Positions 1 to 7,554 of a stretch of DNA of 12,812 nt are shown here, in pieces. Every line of letters starts with the position of its first letter. Positions within the stretch are counted from its first letter, which is position 1. Below the pieces are notes generated by a model that saw only the letters and a program-made list of their open reading frames with translations, ran no database searches and was not told the origin of the DNA. Origin of the DNA: Clostridiales bacterium (GTDB lineage: Bacteria > Bacillota > Clostridia > Christensenellales > Christensenellaceae); the NCBI GenBank assembly GCA_003510345.1, contig DOMW01000260.1:1-12812 (forward strand). The letters are read 5' to 3'. The position numbers and the translations under genes are program-made.

Positions 1-654
1 ATTGTGAAGACGCTGGTCTCGCCGGATTACGCCGAGATGGGCGCGATGGCGGCGCAGGCGTGCGGCAACGCCCGCCCGGACGGCGCGAGTGTGCTGATGA
101 TAGACGACCTCAGCTCACCGTTTGTTGCGCAGATGAAGCGCGACGGTTTTATGGCGCGGGCGGAAGAACTCGGAAACGTTTCGCTGGCTGCGGCTGTGCT
201 GGCGGACGGCACGGAAGGGAGTGTGCAGCAGGCGACGGAAAAGGCGATTGCGGAAAACGAAAGTGTCAACGCGGTGTTTTCGACGGAAGAGCTTTTTTAT
301 CCGGGGGCGCTTGCCGCAGTGCGTGCGTCCGGGCGCGATATTTCAATCATATCGGTCGGCGGCGGGGAAGGCGTGCTCGGTGAAGTGGCGGGCGGCGGCT
401 TATACGCGAGTGTGTTCTCCAGTCCGGCGGAACTGGCGCGGATCGCGGGGGAAGACGCCGTGATTCTGGCGCGGGACAGCAATGCCGGCGTGCTTTCGTT
501 TGAATGGCTGAAGCTGGAGCTGATCACCCGGGATAACGCTGTGCAGTATGCCGCGAAAGGCGGGTATGCGGATCTGCTTACGCCTGTAGCGCTTTCGCCG
601 TCTCCATCGGAACAGGCTGCGCCGGAGCAGGGAACGGCATCGGCGGAAACGTAA
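1..654 (+). CDS. Solute-binding protein, C-terminal part (periplasmic binding protein, sugar type; 5' end outside window)
   Basis: The frame is open from base 1, so this is the C-terminal ~217 residues of a longer protein; the GTG at 4 is internal. The pattern matches the second lobe of a type I periplasmic binding protein of the sugar-binding/LacI-like class. A strand VLMIDDLSSPF is followed by a helix with MKRDGF. The segment NAVFSTEELFYPGAL resembles the 'effector or gene count' strand-helix. The later strand ISIISVGGG and the segment GGLYASVFSSPAELARIAGEDAVIL fit the family's terminal region. Such proteins deliver ligand to an ABC importer or a sensor at the outer face of the membrane. 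A Ser/Pro/Glu/Ala-rich tail (SPSPSEQAAPEQ) closes the protein. The ligand cannot be told, and no permease or ATPase gene is visible. The YhhN-like gene follows after 30 bp and may be co-transcribed. Family fairly sure, specificity unknown. Confidence 0.7.
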   Translation: MVKTLVSPDYAEMGAMAAQACGNARPDGASVLMIDDLSSPFVAQMKRDGFMARAEELGNVSLAAAVLADGTEGSVQQATEKAIAENESVNAVFSTEELFYPGALAAVRASGRDISIISVGGGEGVLGEVAGGGLYASVFSSPAELARIAGEDAVILARDSNAGVLSFEWLKLELITRDNAVQYAAKGGYADLLTPVALSPSPSEQAAPEQGTASAET

Positions 655-684
655 TCTGGCGTTTTTAGGAAAGGTGTGTGAAAA

Positions 685-1416
685 ATGGACTGGATCACCG
701 GAAATTATATCACACTGGCGATCGTGATCGCTTATGGCGTGTTATTTGTTTTTTATCTCAACGCGGAAAAAAAGAACACGGACGGCGCGAACTTTAAACA
801 GGCGACAGCGTTAAAGCTGACCCTTTCCGGTATGTTTTGCGCGGTGGGCGTGCTCTCTTACTATCTGCTGTACAACTATGCGCACAGGGGCGGTTTTTAC
901 CTGAATTTGCAGCTTTTGGTTGTGATTGGCCTTTTTGTAGCGATGGCGGGCGACTTTTTCCTGCAATATATCCGGCTGGATATAAAAAAATACAAAACGG
1001 GCATCCGGTTTTTCACCGGGACGCAGATATTGTTTCTGATCGGTATGCTGATCGTTTACCGCATAGGCTGGCGTGAAGTTGTCATCACGGCGGCGATACT
1101 CGCGCTGGTATTATTGTTGATGAAAAAACAGGACTGGCAACTGGGAGAAGCGCAAAAGGCGCTTACTGCCTATACGATACTGATTACGCTTATGGCGGCG
1201 AAATCGGTGACTGTATTTTTGACGGACTTCACGGCGGGCACGCTGCTCTTTATGGTGGGTGCGGCGCTGTTTTTGCTGTCCGATATTCTGCTGGGCGTGT
1301 GGAACTATCACACGGACAGGCGGGCGCACATGAATGTGAGCTGGCTCGCCTATTTTGCGGGCCTTATGCTGATCGCGCTTAGTATGAGCCCGGAGTTTGC
1401 CGCGTATATCGGGTAG
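685..1416 (+). CDS. YhhN/TMEM86-like integral membrane protein (putative lysoplasmalogenase family)
   Basis: This is a 243-residue, strongly hydrophobic protein with about seven or eight predicted membrane segments. Family-like signatures are a GDFFLQY motif near residues 89-95 with an Asp inside the membrane, GAALFLLSDILLGV at about 192-205 with a second intramembrane Asp (D200), and a C-terminal YFAGLMLIALS helix. These fit the YhhN family, whose eukaryotic members (TMEM86) hydrolyse the vinyl-ether bond of lysoplasmalogens; the bacterial activity is less well defined. Length is slightly above the usual 210-230 residues because of a loop with a charged KKNTDG segment after TM1. ATG at 685 was chosen because a purine-rich AGGAAAGG lies upstream and the first helix starts at once. 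It follows the binding-protein gene by 30 bp. Family assignment is by pattern, not by search. Confidence 0.65.
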   Translation: MDWITGNYITLAIVIAYGVLFVFYLNAEKKNTDGANFKQATALKLTLSGMFCAVGVLSYYLLYNYAHRGGFYLNLQLLVVIGLFVAMAGDFFLQYIRLDIKKYKTGIRFFTGTQILFLIGMLIVYRIGWREVVITAAILALVLLLMKKQDWQLGEAQKALTAYTILITLMAAKSVTVFLTDFTAGTLLFMVGAALFLLSDILLGVWNYHTDRRAHMNVSWLAYFAGLMLIALSMSPEFAAYIG

Positions 1417-1620
1417 GGGTGTCCGCCCAAATGCGAGCCTGTATTCTATTGATCAATGAAGCGAGTGTTGCGCAAAAGTTTTGCTTTCACTAAACCCTCG
1501 CGAAGTCGGCTATCACAGGGTATTGTAATACTCTGCTTCTTGGAGTCGGACACAGTATCAAAAACCTCCAAAGTATGAATCGGTATGCAAGCATGAGAGA
1601 GATACCGATCAAAAGCTATA

Positions 1621-1703
1621 GGGTATTCCCCGAGGGTCAAGGTATCACTGCGTGATGATTGAAATGCCTCCGGCGGCTCAGAACCTACGGTTCTAAGGAC
1701 TCC
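1621..1703 (-). repeat. Dispersed repeat, copy 1 (minus orientation)
   Basis: Read on the minus strand this segment contains, in order, GGAGTCCTTAG, a hairpin (CTTAGAACC-GTA-GGTTCTGAG), GCCGCCGGAGGC, a 23-nt spacer, and CCTTGACC-nn-CG-n-GGAATACCC ending at 1621. The same blocks, in the same order and with near-equal spacing, occur on the plus strand at 8467-8551. Block matches counted by eye are 9/11, 11/12 and 19/22. The hairpin stem differs between copies but still pairs. It is either a mobile or dispersed repeat or a structured RNA motif; which one is not decidable here. Confidence 0.6.
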
Positions 1704-1739
1704 CTTAAAGGCCCGAATAATGTTTATACTGTGCGTCCA

Positions 1740-1768
1740 CGTCATTGCGGGTCAAGCTCGCAATGACG
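1740..1768. repeat. Palindrome CGTCATTGCG...CGCAATGACG
   Basis: The arms CGTCATTGCG (1740-1749) and CGCAATGACG (1759-1768) pair perfectly over 10 bp. Inner G-T and G-C pairs can extend the stem around a 5-nt loop. A partial direct repeat of the right arm, CGCAATGAtGG, recurs at 1794-1802. Palindromes beginning CGTCATTGCG are a familiar kind of dispersed intergenic repeat in many bacteria. Here the palindrome sits between convergent genes and may also serve as a bidirectional mRNA 3' stabiliser. It lacks a U-tract, so I do not call it a terminator. Confidence 0.6.
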
Positions 1769-1826
1769 GAATCGGGGAGGGGAGCCTGTCTCCGCAATGA
1801 TGGAAATTCCGAATCCCCCAGCCCCC

Positions 1827-1865
1827 TTTGACGCCCAGCGGCAGCGTCAAAACTATCTACGATAG
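1827..1865. repeat. Tandem inverted repeats
   Basis: TTTGACGC (1827-1834) and GCGTCAAA (1844-1851) form an 8-bp perfect stem around a 9-nt loop. A second small stem follows at once, CTATC (1853-1857) with GATAG (1861-1865). On the minus strand the second hairpin is followed by TTTT, which could give weak termination for readthrough of the PBP transcript 160 nt after its stop. That role is a guess. Confidence 0.35.
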
Positions 1866-2024
1866 AAAAAGTTTCCGTTTCAACAACAACGCAAGGGCGC
1901 GTTCAAGTCCCGCCCTTCTAATAATAATCGCAAGCTAAGAAGTTGTGAAAACCGCGTGTTCGCGTGTGGTTTGTTCCGCGCAAACAAAGCAATGTCTAAA
2001 CAAACCCGTGCAACATGCTCAAAC

Positions 2025-4997
2025 TCAAACCGCGGGGGGATTTTCCGTGACCGGCAGTTGCGGTTCTATCGGGACAACCTCTGGGGGCGGTGTGGGCTGG
2101 GCTGCCGCCGCTGCCGCCGCCGCTTCCTGTTCGGCGACATAGGCCGCGTACCATTCCGCCGTATGGATGGTGCAGACCGTCTTGTCACGGAACGAAGGGT
2201 CGATATGGTAAGGAGAATCTTCCGGGAAGTTGCCGATGCGAACCGCTTCTTCATGTACAGTAAGGCAATATGGCCCGGCGACCATGCCGGTCTCGTCGCA
2301 AATCAATATGGTTTCCCCGCCGCTGCCGCCCGAGCAATAGGTGCACGGCATTGTGGGGACGTCGGCAGACGCCATCCAGCCGGAGCGCACTTCACAGCCC
2401 GGCCCGGGCGCCATGTTACTGCGAATACACACGGTGCCCTGCACCATGCCGTACGTTTCCGGTTCGCCCGCGAAAACAGGCTTATCGGTCAACCCTGCGT
2501 GTATGATCTCCATGTACGTCCGCCAAAGGGGCGCGCACACGCTGGAGGCGTACTGACTGCCGTCGAACACGGCCTGCGTGCTGTCGTGCCCCACCCACAC
2601 GCACGAAGTGTAATACGGTGTGTATCCGGTGAAGGCCGCGCCCTTGTGGTCGGCCACGGTGCCTGTTTTTCCGGCTGTGGTCATGCCGGGGATATCGGCG
2701 TTTGTGCCTGTGCCATGGTCAACGGCGGCGTCAAGGGCAAAGTTTAGCTGCCACGCCGTTGTTTGCTTTAGGGCCTGATGTACGTCGCGGTCTTTTTCAA
2801 GGTCGATCACCACGTTGTCGTTTGAATCGAGCACGCGGGAAAAGGAGACGGGCTGAAGGTACTGCCCGCCGCGCGGGATAACGGAATACGCCCCCACGAC
2901 CTCGATGGGGTTCATCGGCGCGATGCCCATCGAAAGTCCGGCGATGGTGCGGTTATCCACATCGGCAATCGGCGGGTAAAATTTCTCCGTATTTACGCCC
3001 AAAGAGTCCAGGTACGCTAGGGAGGTATCCACGCCTACGTAGTCCGCCAGTGTCCGGGACGCCGCGATGTTTCTCGAGCCTGTGATGGCGTCCAGCAGCG
3101 AGATAATGCCCGAGCCGTTCATGGAGGTGGGGTAGCCGGGTTCCTTTGTCCAGCCGTTTATAGGCACTTCCAGGTCGGCGACGTGGCTGGCGAGGGAGTA
3201 GCCGGTATCGAATGCCGGGCCGTACACCGCGATGGGTTTCATCGAAGAACCGATAGGCAGTTTGCCGTCCGCGGCGCGGTTGAATGTAAAACGGCTGGTG
3301 GGTGTGGTGCGCGAGCCGACGATTGCCCTTAAATAGCCGGTCTTATTATCGATCACGGCGGCCGCGACCTGTGGCTGCACCACTTCGATGGTGTTACCTT
3401 CGTAATCGCGCTGGTACATGATGTTGTTGGCGGAATCCCTGAAATTGGGGTAATTGCCCCAGTTCGCGACCGTGTCCTGCACGGCGTCCTGTATTTGGGG
3501 ATCGATCGTGGCGTAAATCTTATACCCGCCCTCGCGCATCTCTTTTTCCACGACCGCCCGGTTTGCTTCCGTGTCTTCCAGCCCGTGCTTTTCAAGCAGG
3601 AAAGACTGCACGTCCGAGATGACATACTCCACAAAATGGGGATAGTCATACACCGCGTTTGAGGGGGACTCCGTCAATATGTTCATTTCGCGCGTCCATT
3701 TTTCCAGGTATCCGTCCGCGAGGACAAGGTTCTTTTCCCCATCCTCATCGATAAAGTATTCATTCATATCGAGGTATTCGGAGGTGGGAATGATAGTCTC
3801 GTTGTATTCCTCGCTCGTAATAAGCTCGTTCCAGTACATACGTTCGGTGATGATGTTCATGCGGTCGATCAGGTAAGGCAGGTTTTCCGGGCGCACATAG
3901 GTGGCCCGCCGCGGGTTTAAGCGCGTGGTGCTCTGCGTGATCGCCGCGATACAGACAGTTTCCTTGAGCGTAAGCTGGGAAAGCTCCTTGCCAAAATAAT
4001 CCTTTGCGGCGGTTTTCACGCCGTATACCGTCCCACCGAGGGGGATCGTATTCAGGTAAGACTCCAGTATTTCTTCTTTTGTATATTTTTCTTCCAGCTC
4101 CATGGCGAGATACGCTTCCTGCAACTTCCGCTTGTAGGATTTCTCGCTGGAAAGCAATTTGTTTTTCACGAGTTGCTGTGTGATGGTGCTGCCACCCTCC
4201 ACCGTAGTAGAGCTTAAATTAGCCGCGAACGCGCCCGCAAGGCGGCGGTAGTCCACGCCGTCATGGTCGTAGAAACGCACGTCCTCCACCGCGATGACCG
4301 CGTTTTTCATATTCTCGGGGATATCGCCGATGGCGGCCCAATCGCGGTTTTCCCTGCCCGCATACGTGGCGAGGTGGCTGCCGTCCTCGTAAAGGATATA
4401 GGACGTGAGGGTCTGATCCTCTATTTTATCGGTATCAAGCTCGGGCGTAGTTTCAAGGTATGCTTTGGCGACACCGATCACGCTGCCAAACCCGGCGGCA
4501 ACAAGCAGGGCGATGGCGACAAATGTGATCATAATCGCGCCCAGAATAATGCTGAGCGCAAGATTGGGTTTTTTATCCCGGGGCTTAAAGAGCAGGCCGA
4601 TCCTGTGCTTTGCCTGGATATCCGGGAGGGGCTGTGTTTCGCTGAACGCAAGCTTTTGCTGCTCGTAGTTTTTGACGGGGTCTTCCGCAAATACGACCGT
4701 TTCTTCGGTCGGCTTTTTTCCCGGGAGCGTTTTCCCGCCGGTCTGTTTTACCCCACTTTGGGAGAGCTTTGTTTTGTCCATGCCGGATTCTTTTTGCGGG
4801 AGGCCGGAAAGCCGCTGCTCCCTGCGCCGCTGCCGCTCCAGCCGTTCTTTTTCCAGCGCGTCAAATGAAACGGAAGGCTTTTCCGAAACGGTTTCATCCG
4901 GGGAAGGCGCGTCGGCACCCTTGAAAAAAGAACCTATTTTTTTGAAAAAACCGGAAATTTTCTCCGCGATTGTTTTATCCTGTGGGTCTGTTGCCAT
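2025..4997 (-). CDS. Bifunctional class A penicillin-binding protein (PBP1a-like)
   Basis: This 990-residue peptidoglycan glycosyltransferase/transpeptidase polymerises lipid II and cross-links stem peptides outside the membrane. Order: a ~145-residue charged cytoplasmic N-terminus, one membrane segment (~147-175), a GT51 domain with AVIAVEDVRFYDHDG (catalytic Glu ~238) and GGSTITQQL (~268-276), then a transpeptidase with SSMK (Ser ~584), SRN (~641-643) and KTGT (~777-780). All catalytic motifs are intact. The C-terminal ~200 residues are Cys-rich and end in an Ala run plus a Pro-rich tail. The start at 4997 is set by GGAGGT five bases upstream. The frame stays open to 5333, but that extension is intergenic in character and would cover the promoters. 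The gene is divergent from the cysteine desulfurase and converges on the 1417-2024 stretch. Symbols such as ponA are used for this class; orthology is not shown here. Confidence 0.93.
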   Translation of the reverse strand: MATDPQDKTIAEKISGFFKKIGSFFKGADAPSPDETVSEKPSVSFDALEKERLERQRRREQRLSGLPQKESGMDKTKLSQSGVKQTGGKTLPGKKPTEETVVFAEDPVKNYEQQKLAFSETQPLPDIQAKHRIGLLFKPRDKKPNLALSIILGAIMITFVAIALLVAAGFGSVIGVAKAYLETTPELDTDKIEDQTLTSYILYEDGSHLATYAGRENRDWAAIGDIPENMKNAVIAVEDVRFYDHDGVDYRRLAGAFAANLSSTTVEGGSTITQQLVKNKLLSSEKSYKRKLQEAYLAMELEEKYTKEEILESYLNTIPLGGTVYGVKTAAKDYFGKELSQLTLKETVCIAAITQSTTRLNPRRATYVRPENLPYLIDRMNIITERMYWNELITSEEYNETIIPTSEYLDMNEYFIDEDGEKNLVLADGYLEKWTREMNILTESPSNAVYDYPHFVEYVISDVQSFLLEKHGLEDTEANRAVVEKEMREGGYKIYATIDPQIQDAVQDTVANWGNYPNFRDSANNIMYQRDYEGNTIEVVQPQVAAAVIDNKTGYLRAIVGSRTTPTSRFTFNRAADGKLPIGSSMKPIAVYGPAFDTGYSLASHVADLEVPINGWTKEPGYPTSMNGSGIISLLDAITGSRNIAASRTLADYVGVDTSLAYLDSLGVNTEKFYPPIADVDNRTIAGLSMGIAPMNPIEVVGAYSVIPRGGQYLQPVSFSRVLDSNDNVVIDLEKDRDVHQALKQTTAWQLNFALDAAVDHGTGTNADIPGMTTAGKTGTVADHKGAAFTGYTPYYTSCVWVGHDSTQAVFDGSQYASSVCAPLWRTYMEIIHAGLTDKPVFAGEPETYGMVQGTVCIRSNMAPGPGCEVRSGWMASADVPTMPCTYCSGGSGGETILICDETGMVAGPYCLTVHEEAVRIGNFPEDSPYHIDPSFRDKTVCTIHTAEWYAAYVAEQEAAAAAAAAQPTPPPEVVPIEPQLPVTENPPAV

Positions 4998-5002
4998 GGG
5001 GC

Positions 5003-5008
5003 ACCTCC
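5003..5008 (-). promoter_or_regulatory. Ribosome binding site that fixes the PBP start
   Basis: GGAGGT on the minus strand lies five bases before the ATG at 4997. It overlaps the codons of the longer open frame, which argues against the upstream ATG (MNRKRR...) being used. Confidence 0.8.
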
Positions 5009-5035
5009 GCTTGCGATTCATACGGTATTGTTTGT

Positions 5036-5063
5036 ATTTTAACACAAAACACAATGGAAAAAA
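5036..5063 (-). promoter_or_regulatory. Possible PBP promoter
   Basis: On the minus strand, TAAAAT (5041-5036) sits about 39 bases before the PBP start, with a T-rich hexamer (5063-5058) 16 bases further upstream. The -35 is poor: an alternative TTGTGT at 5068-5063 has a 21-base spacer. It is supported mainly by position and by the AT-rich composition in a GC-rich neighbourhood. Confidence 0.35.
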
Positions 5064-5166
5064 CACAATTTTACGTGTGCTCGGCCATTGTATGATTGAT
5101 CTAACACATTGGACGCGGCACGGCGAAAAAAAGTTCCGTGGCGTTATGTGTGTGCCTGAAACGGGC

Positions 5167-5201
5167 TTTTCGGAACCGCGGCAATATGCTATAATACCCA
5201 C
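5167..5201 (+). promoter_or_regulatory. Extended -10 promoter giving a leaderless transcript
   Basis: A consensus TATAAT (5190-5195) is preceded by TGC, the extended -10 signature. The best hexamer at 17-bp spacing upstream is the weak TTTTCG (5167-5172), consistent with reliance on the extended -10. A start point 6-7 bases after the -10 falls at 5201-5203, on the ATG at 5202 itself. No ribosome binding site exists between the -10 and the ATG. Confidence 0.65.
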
Positions 5202-6350
5202 ATGCAATCGATCTATTTGGACAACGCGGCGACGACCAGGCCGCTTGCCGCGCTTGCCGGGGTATACGAAGCGTATGCGCGCGGGCTGTGGCAAAACCCT
5301 TCCGCGCTTTACGCGCCCGCGGTAGGTGTGCAAAATGAACTGAACGAGGCGCGCGGGCTGCTCCTTTCAGCGTTTGGCGGGGAAGAAAGCCACCGGTGCC
5401 TTTTTACAAGCGGCGGGACGGAAGGCGCGAACACAGTGGTGTTTCGCGGTGCGCGCGGCGGCAAACAGGCCAATTATGTGTGCGGCGGCGCGGAGCACCC
5501 ATGCGTGGAGGAGAGCTTTAAAAGCCTTTATGAAAGCGGCGCGCCTGTGAAATGGGTAAAGCCTGACGGGCATGGGAACATTGCCGTACAGGATGTGTTG
5601 GACGCGGTGGATGGACACACCGCGCTTGTCTGCGTGATGCACGTAAACAATGAAACAGGCGCTAAAAACGACGTCGCGGCGATTGCGGCGGCAGTGAAAG
5701 CGAAAAACCCGCGCACGCTGTTCTTCGCGGACGGGGTGCAGGCCTACCTCAGGGAAGCCGCGGAGGACGCGGCGCATATAGACTATTATACGGTGAGCGC
5801 CCACAAAACGCACGCGCTAAAAGGAACGGGTGCTTTATTCTATAAAAAAGGCGCGCCGCTAAGGCCATATCTTTTGGGCGGCGGGCAGGAGGGCGCGTTG
5901 CGCTCGGGCACGCAAAACACATTCGGTATACTATGCTTTAGGAAAGCGGTGGAATATTTTTTAAACGAGAAAGGTGTCGCGGCGCGGCTGGAGGCGCTGC
6001 GGCGGGCGTTTTTAAATGAACTGGGCAATGTGCCCGGTATGGTGATGGTCACGCCGAACGCGCGGGAAAAACGGTGCAGCCATATCGTGAACATCGCGTT
6101 TGAAGCCATCCGGGGCGAGACGCTGCTGCATACGCTCGAGGCAAAGGGGATTTATATTTCGACGGGGGCGGCATGTTCTTCCAAAAAAGGGAAAAGCCGC
6201 ATCGCAAAGGCGCTTTCCCTTCCTGATACTGTGGCGGAGGGCGCGGTGCGCGTCAGTTTTTCGCCGTTTAATACGGAGGAGGAAGCGGCAGCCGCCGCGG
6301 GGGAGATGAAGAAAGAGATCGCGCGGTTGCGCAAGTTTACGAGGAAATGA
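5202..6350 (+). CDS. Cysteine desulfurase (NifS/IscS-like, NifZ/YrvO type)
   Basis: This 382-residue PLP enzyme converts cysteine to alanine and a protein-bound persulfide. Motifs are N-terminal IYLDNAATT, SGGTEG (~70-75), AEHP with the PLP-stacking His99, FADGVQ (Asp177), SAHK with the PLP-binding Lys202, and GGGQEGALRSGTQN. The active-site loop STGAACSSKKGKS carries Cys325, matching the family SxGSACSS pattern. Length and motif spacing are normal. The start is firm because the family's N-terminal motif begins four residues in, and no upstream in-frame start is plausible. ThiI begins one base after the stop, as in the nifZ-thiI pairs of Bacillus, so the likely job is sulfur supply for tRNA thiolation and perhaps thiamine synthesis rather than general Fe-S assembly. 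The ATG coincides with the predicted transcription start, so the mRNA is probably leaderless. Confidence 0.92.
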   Translation: MQSIYLDNAATTRPLAALAGVYEAYARGLWQNPSALYAPAVGVQNELNEARGLLLSAFGGEESHRCLFTSGGTEGANTVVFRGARGGKQANYVCGGAEHPCVEESFKSLYESGAPVKWVKPDGHGNIAVQDVLDAVDGHTALVCVMHVNNETGAKNDVAAIAAAVKAKNPRTLFFADGVQAYLREAAEDAAHIDYYTVSAHKTHALKGTGALFYKKGAPLRPYLLGGGQEGALRSGTQNTFGILCFRKAVEYFLNEKGVAARLEALRRAFLNELGNVPGMVMVTPNAREKRCSHIVNIAFEAIRGETLLHTLEAKGIYISTGAACSSKKGKSRIAKALSLPDTVAEGAVRVSFSPFNTEEEAAAAAGEMKKEIARLRKFTRK

Positions 6351-6351
6351 C

Positions 6352-7521
6352 ATGCTATTACTGATACGCTACGGGGAAATACATTTAAAGGGGCTGAACC
6401 GCCCGTATTTTGAAAAGCTGCAAAGGCAGGCGATCAAACGCGCGCTCAGGGGTTTTTCGGGTTTCGCTGTGGAAAAAGGCCAGGGAAGGTTTTATGTGAC
6501 GGGCATTGGCGAGGGCGACATGCCGCGCGCGGTCAGCGCGGTAAAAAAGGTGTTCGGCCTGCATTCCGTTTCGCCCGCTGTTGAAATGGAAAAGGATATG
6601 GACGCCATACGGGAAGGTTTACTTGCGGTCACGCGGGAATATATGGCGAAAAAAGGGATGGAGCAGGCCTCGTTCAAGGTGGAGGCGACGAGGGCGGACA
6701 AGCGGTTCCCCCTAAGGTCGCCGGATATAGCGGCGCAGGTGGGCGGTTACCTGCTTGAGAACATCCCCGGCCTGCGTGTGGATGTGCACGATCCGGATTT
6801 CAAGGTGTATGTGGAAGTGCGCGAGCAATGCTATGGCTATTGCGATGTGTTCCCGTGTGTGGGCGGTATGCCGCAAAAGAGCAACGGGCGGGCGATGCTG
6901 CTTTTATCCGGCGGGATAGACAGCCCGGTCGCCGGGTTTTCCATCGCCAAACGGGGCGTGGAGTTAAACGCGGTGCATTACCACAGTTTCCCGTATACGA
7001 GCGAAGCGGCAAAGCAAAAGGTGATCGGCCTGGCGAAGATCGTGGCCGGTTATGCGGGGCGGATGCATCTGCATATCGTCAGTTTTACGGAAATACAGAC
7101 AAAAATCCATGAAAAATGCCCGCATGAGATGCTGGTGCTCATTATGCGGCGGTTTATGATGCGTATCGCGCAAAAGCTGGCGCAGGCGAACGAGTGCAAG
7201 GCGATTGTGACGGGGGAGAGCATCGGGCAGGTGGCCAGCCAGACGCTGGAAAGCCTGGTGGTGACGGACGAGCCGGTTTCTATGCCGGTGTTCCGCCCGT
7301 TGATCGGCATGGATAAACTGGAGATCATAGAAATAGCGCGGCGGATCGGCACGTATGAAACGTCGATATTGCCGTATGAGGATTGTTGCACGGTGTTTGT
7401 GCCAAAGCACCCGCAGACAAAGCCAAAGCTGCAAGAGATCATACAGGCGGAGAGCGTGCTCGATATCGACGGGTTGGTGGAGCAGGCGGTGCGGGAAACG
7501 GAACGGATCGTACTGGACTAG
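6352..7521 (+). CDS. thiI: tRNA 4-thiouridine synthase ThiI
   Basis: This 389-residue enzyme adenylates U8 of tRNA and replaces its oxygen with sulfur taken from the cysteine desulfurase. Order: an N-terminal ferredoxin-like region starting LLLIRYGEIHLKGLNRPYF, a THUMP RNA-binding domain (~60-165), then a PP-loop ATPase with the pyrophosphate motif SGGIDSP (~186-192). The region TGESIGQVASQTLE is typical of the family, and DCCTVFVPKHP (~344-354) contains the family's catalytic cysteine. The C-terminal rhodanese domain of the E. coli enzyme is absent, as in Bacillus-type ThiI, where the dedicated desulfurase is thought to hand sulfur over directly. GAGGAA precedes the ATG and overlaps the end of the desulfurase gene, indicating translational coupling. 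Confidence 0.93.
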   Translation: MLLLIRYGEIHLKGLNRPYFEKLQRQAIKRALRGFSGFAVEKGQGRFYVTGIGEGDMPRAVSAVKKVFGLHSVSPAVEMEKDMDAIREGLLAVTREYMAKKGMEQASFKVEATRADKRFPLRSPDIAAQVGGYLLENIPGLRVDVHDPDFKVYVEVREQCYGYCDVFPCVGGMPQKSNGRAMLLLSGGIDSPVAGFSIAKRGVELNAVHYHSFPYTSEAAKQKVIGLAKIVAGYAGRMHLHIVSFTEIQTKIHEKCPHEMLVLIMRRFMMRIAQKLAQANECKAIVTGESIGQVASQTLESLVVTDEPVSMPVFRPLIGMDKLEIIEIARRIGTYETSILPYEDCCTVFVPKHPQTKPKLQEIIQAESVLDIDGLVEQAVRETERIVLD

Positions 7522-7554
7522 GTAAGCGCTGATCAAAAGGGGAGGGCTAAAGCG

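Larger units (their letters stand above)
1417..2024. other. Gene-free, hairpin-rich intergenic stretch
   Basis: About 600 bp separate the YhhN-like gene from the convergent stop of the PBP gene. I see no credible gene. A minus-strand frame at 1446-1745 is open but has no ribosome binding site and starts inside a palindrome. The stretch holds several short inverted repeats: 1579-1609 (ATCGGTAT/ATACCGAT), 1677-1697, 1740-1768, 1827-1851 (TTTGACGC/GCGTCAAA), 1853-1865 (CTATC-TAC-GATAG) and 1893-1917 (AAGGGCG/CGCCCTT). It also has one copy of a repeat shared with 8467-8551. Base composition looks less GC-rich than the flanking genes. No clean hairpin plus U-tract terminator for either neighbour is obvious. 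Confidence 0.7.

Noticed and set aside
1446..1745. Open minus-strand frame of 99 codons in the gene-free stretch
   Set aside because: No ribosome binding site, its ATG lies in the arm of the 1740-1768 palindrome, it runs through several hairpins and the repeat, and the matching segment at 8467-8551 is not open in the equivalent frame. It may be remnant coding sequence, but it is not supported as a gene.
1891..1920. GTTCAAGTCC flanked by pairing arms, resembling a tRNA T-arm
   Set aside because: The T-stem has a C-C mismatch, no 5' acceptor strand pairs with CCTTCTA, there is no CCA, and no D-arm or anticodon arm lies upstream. The simple AAGGGCG/CGCCCTT hairpin explains it better.
1956..2747. 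Long plus-strand frame opposite the PBP C-terminus
   Set aside because: A high-GC antisense shadow of the PBP gene, Arg/Ala/Gly-rich, with no motif or ribosome binding site. The same applies to the plus-strand frames at 4263-4868 and 4672-5325.
4998..5333. N-terminal extension of the PBP to an ATG at 5333
   Set aside because: The extension would cover both divergent promoters and the first codons of the cysteine desulfurase. GGAGGT directly before 4997 and the start of a normal charged N-terminus there are decisive.
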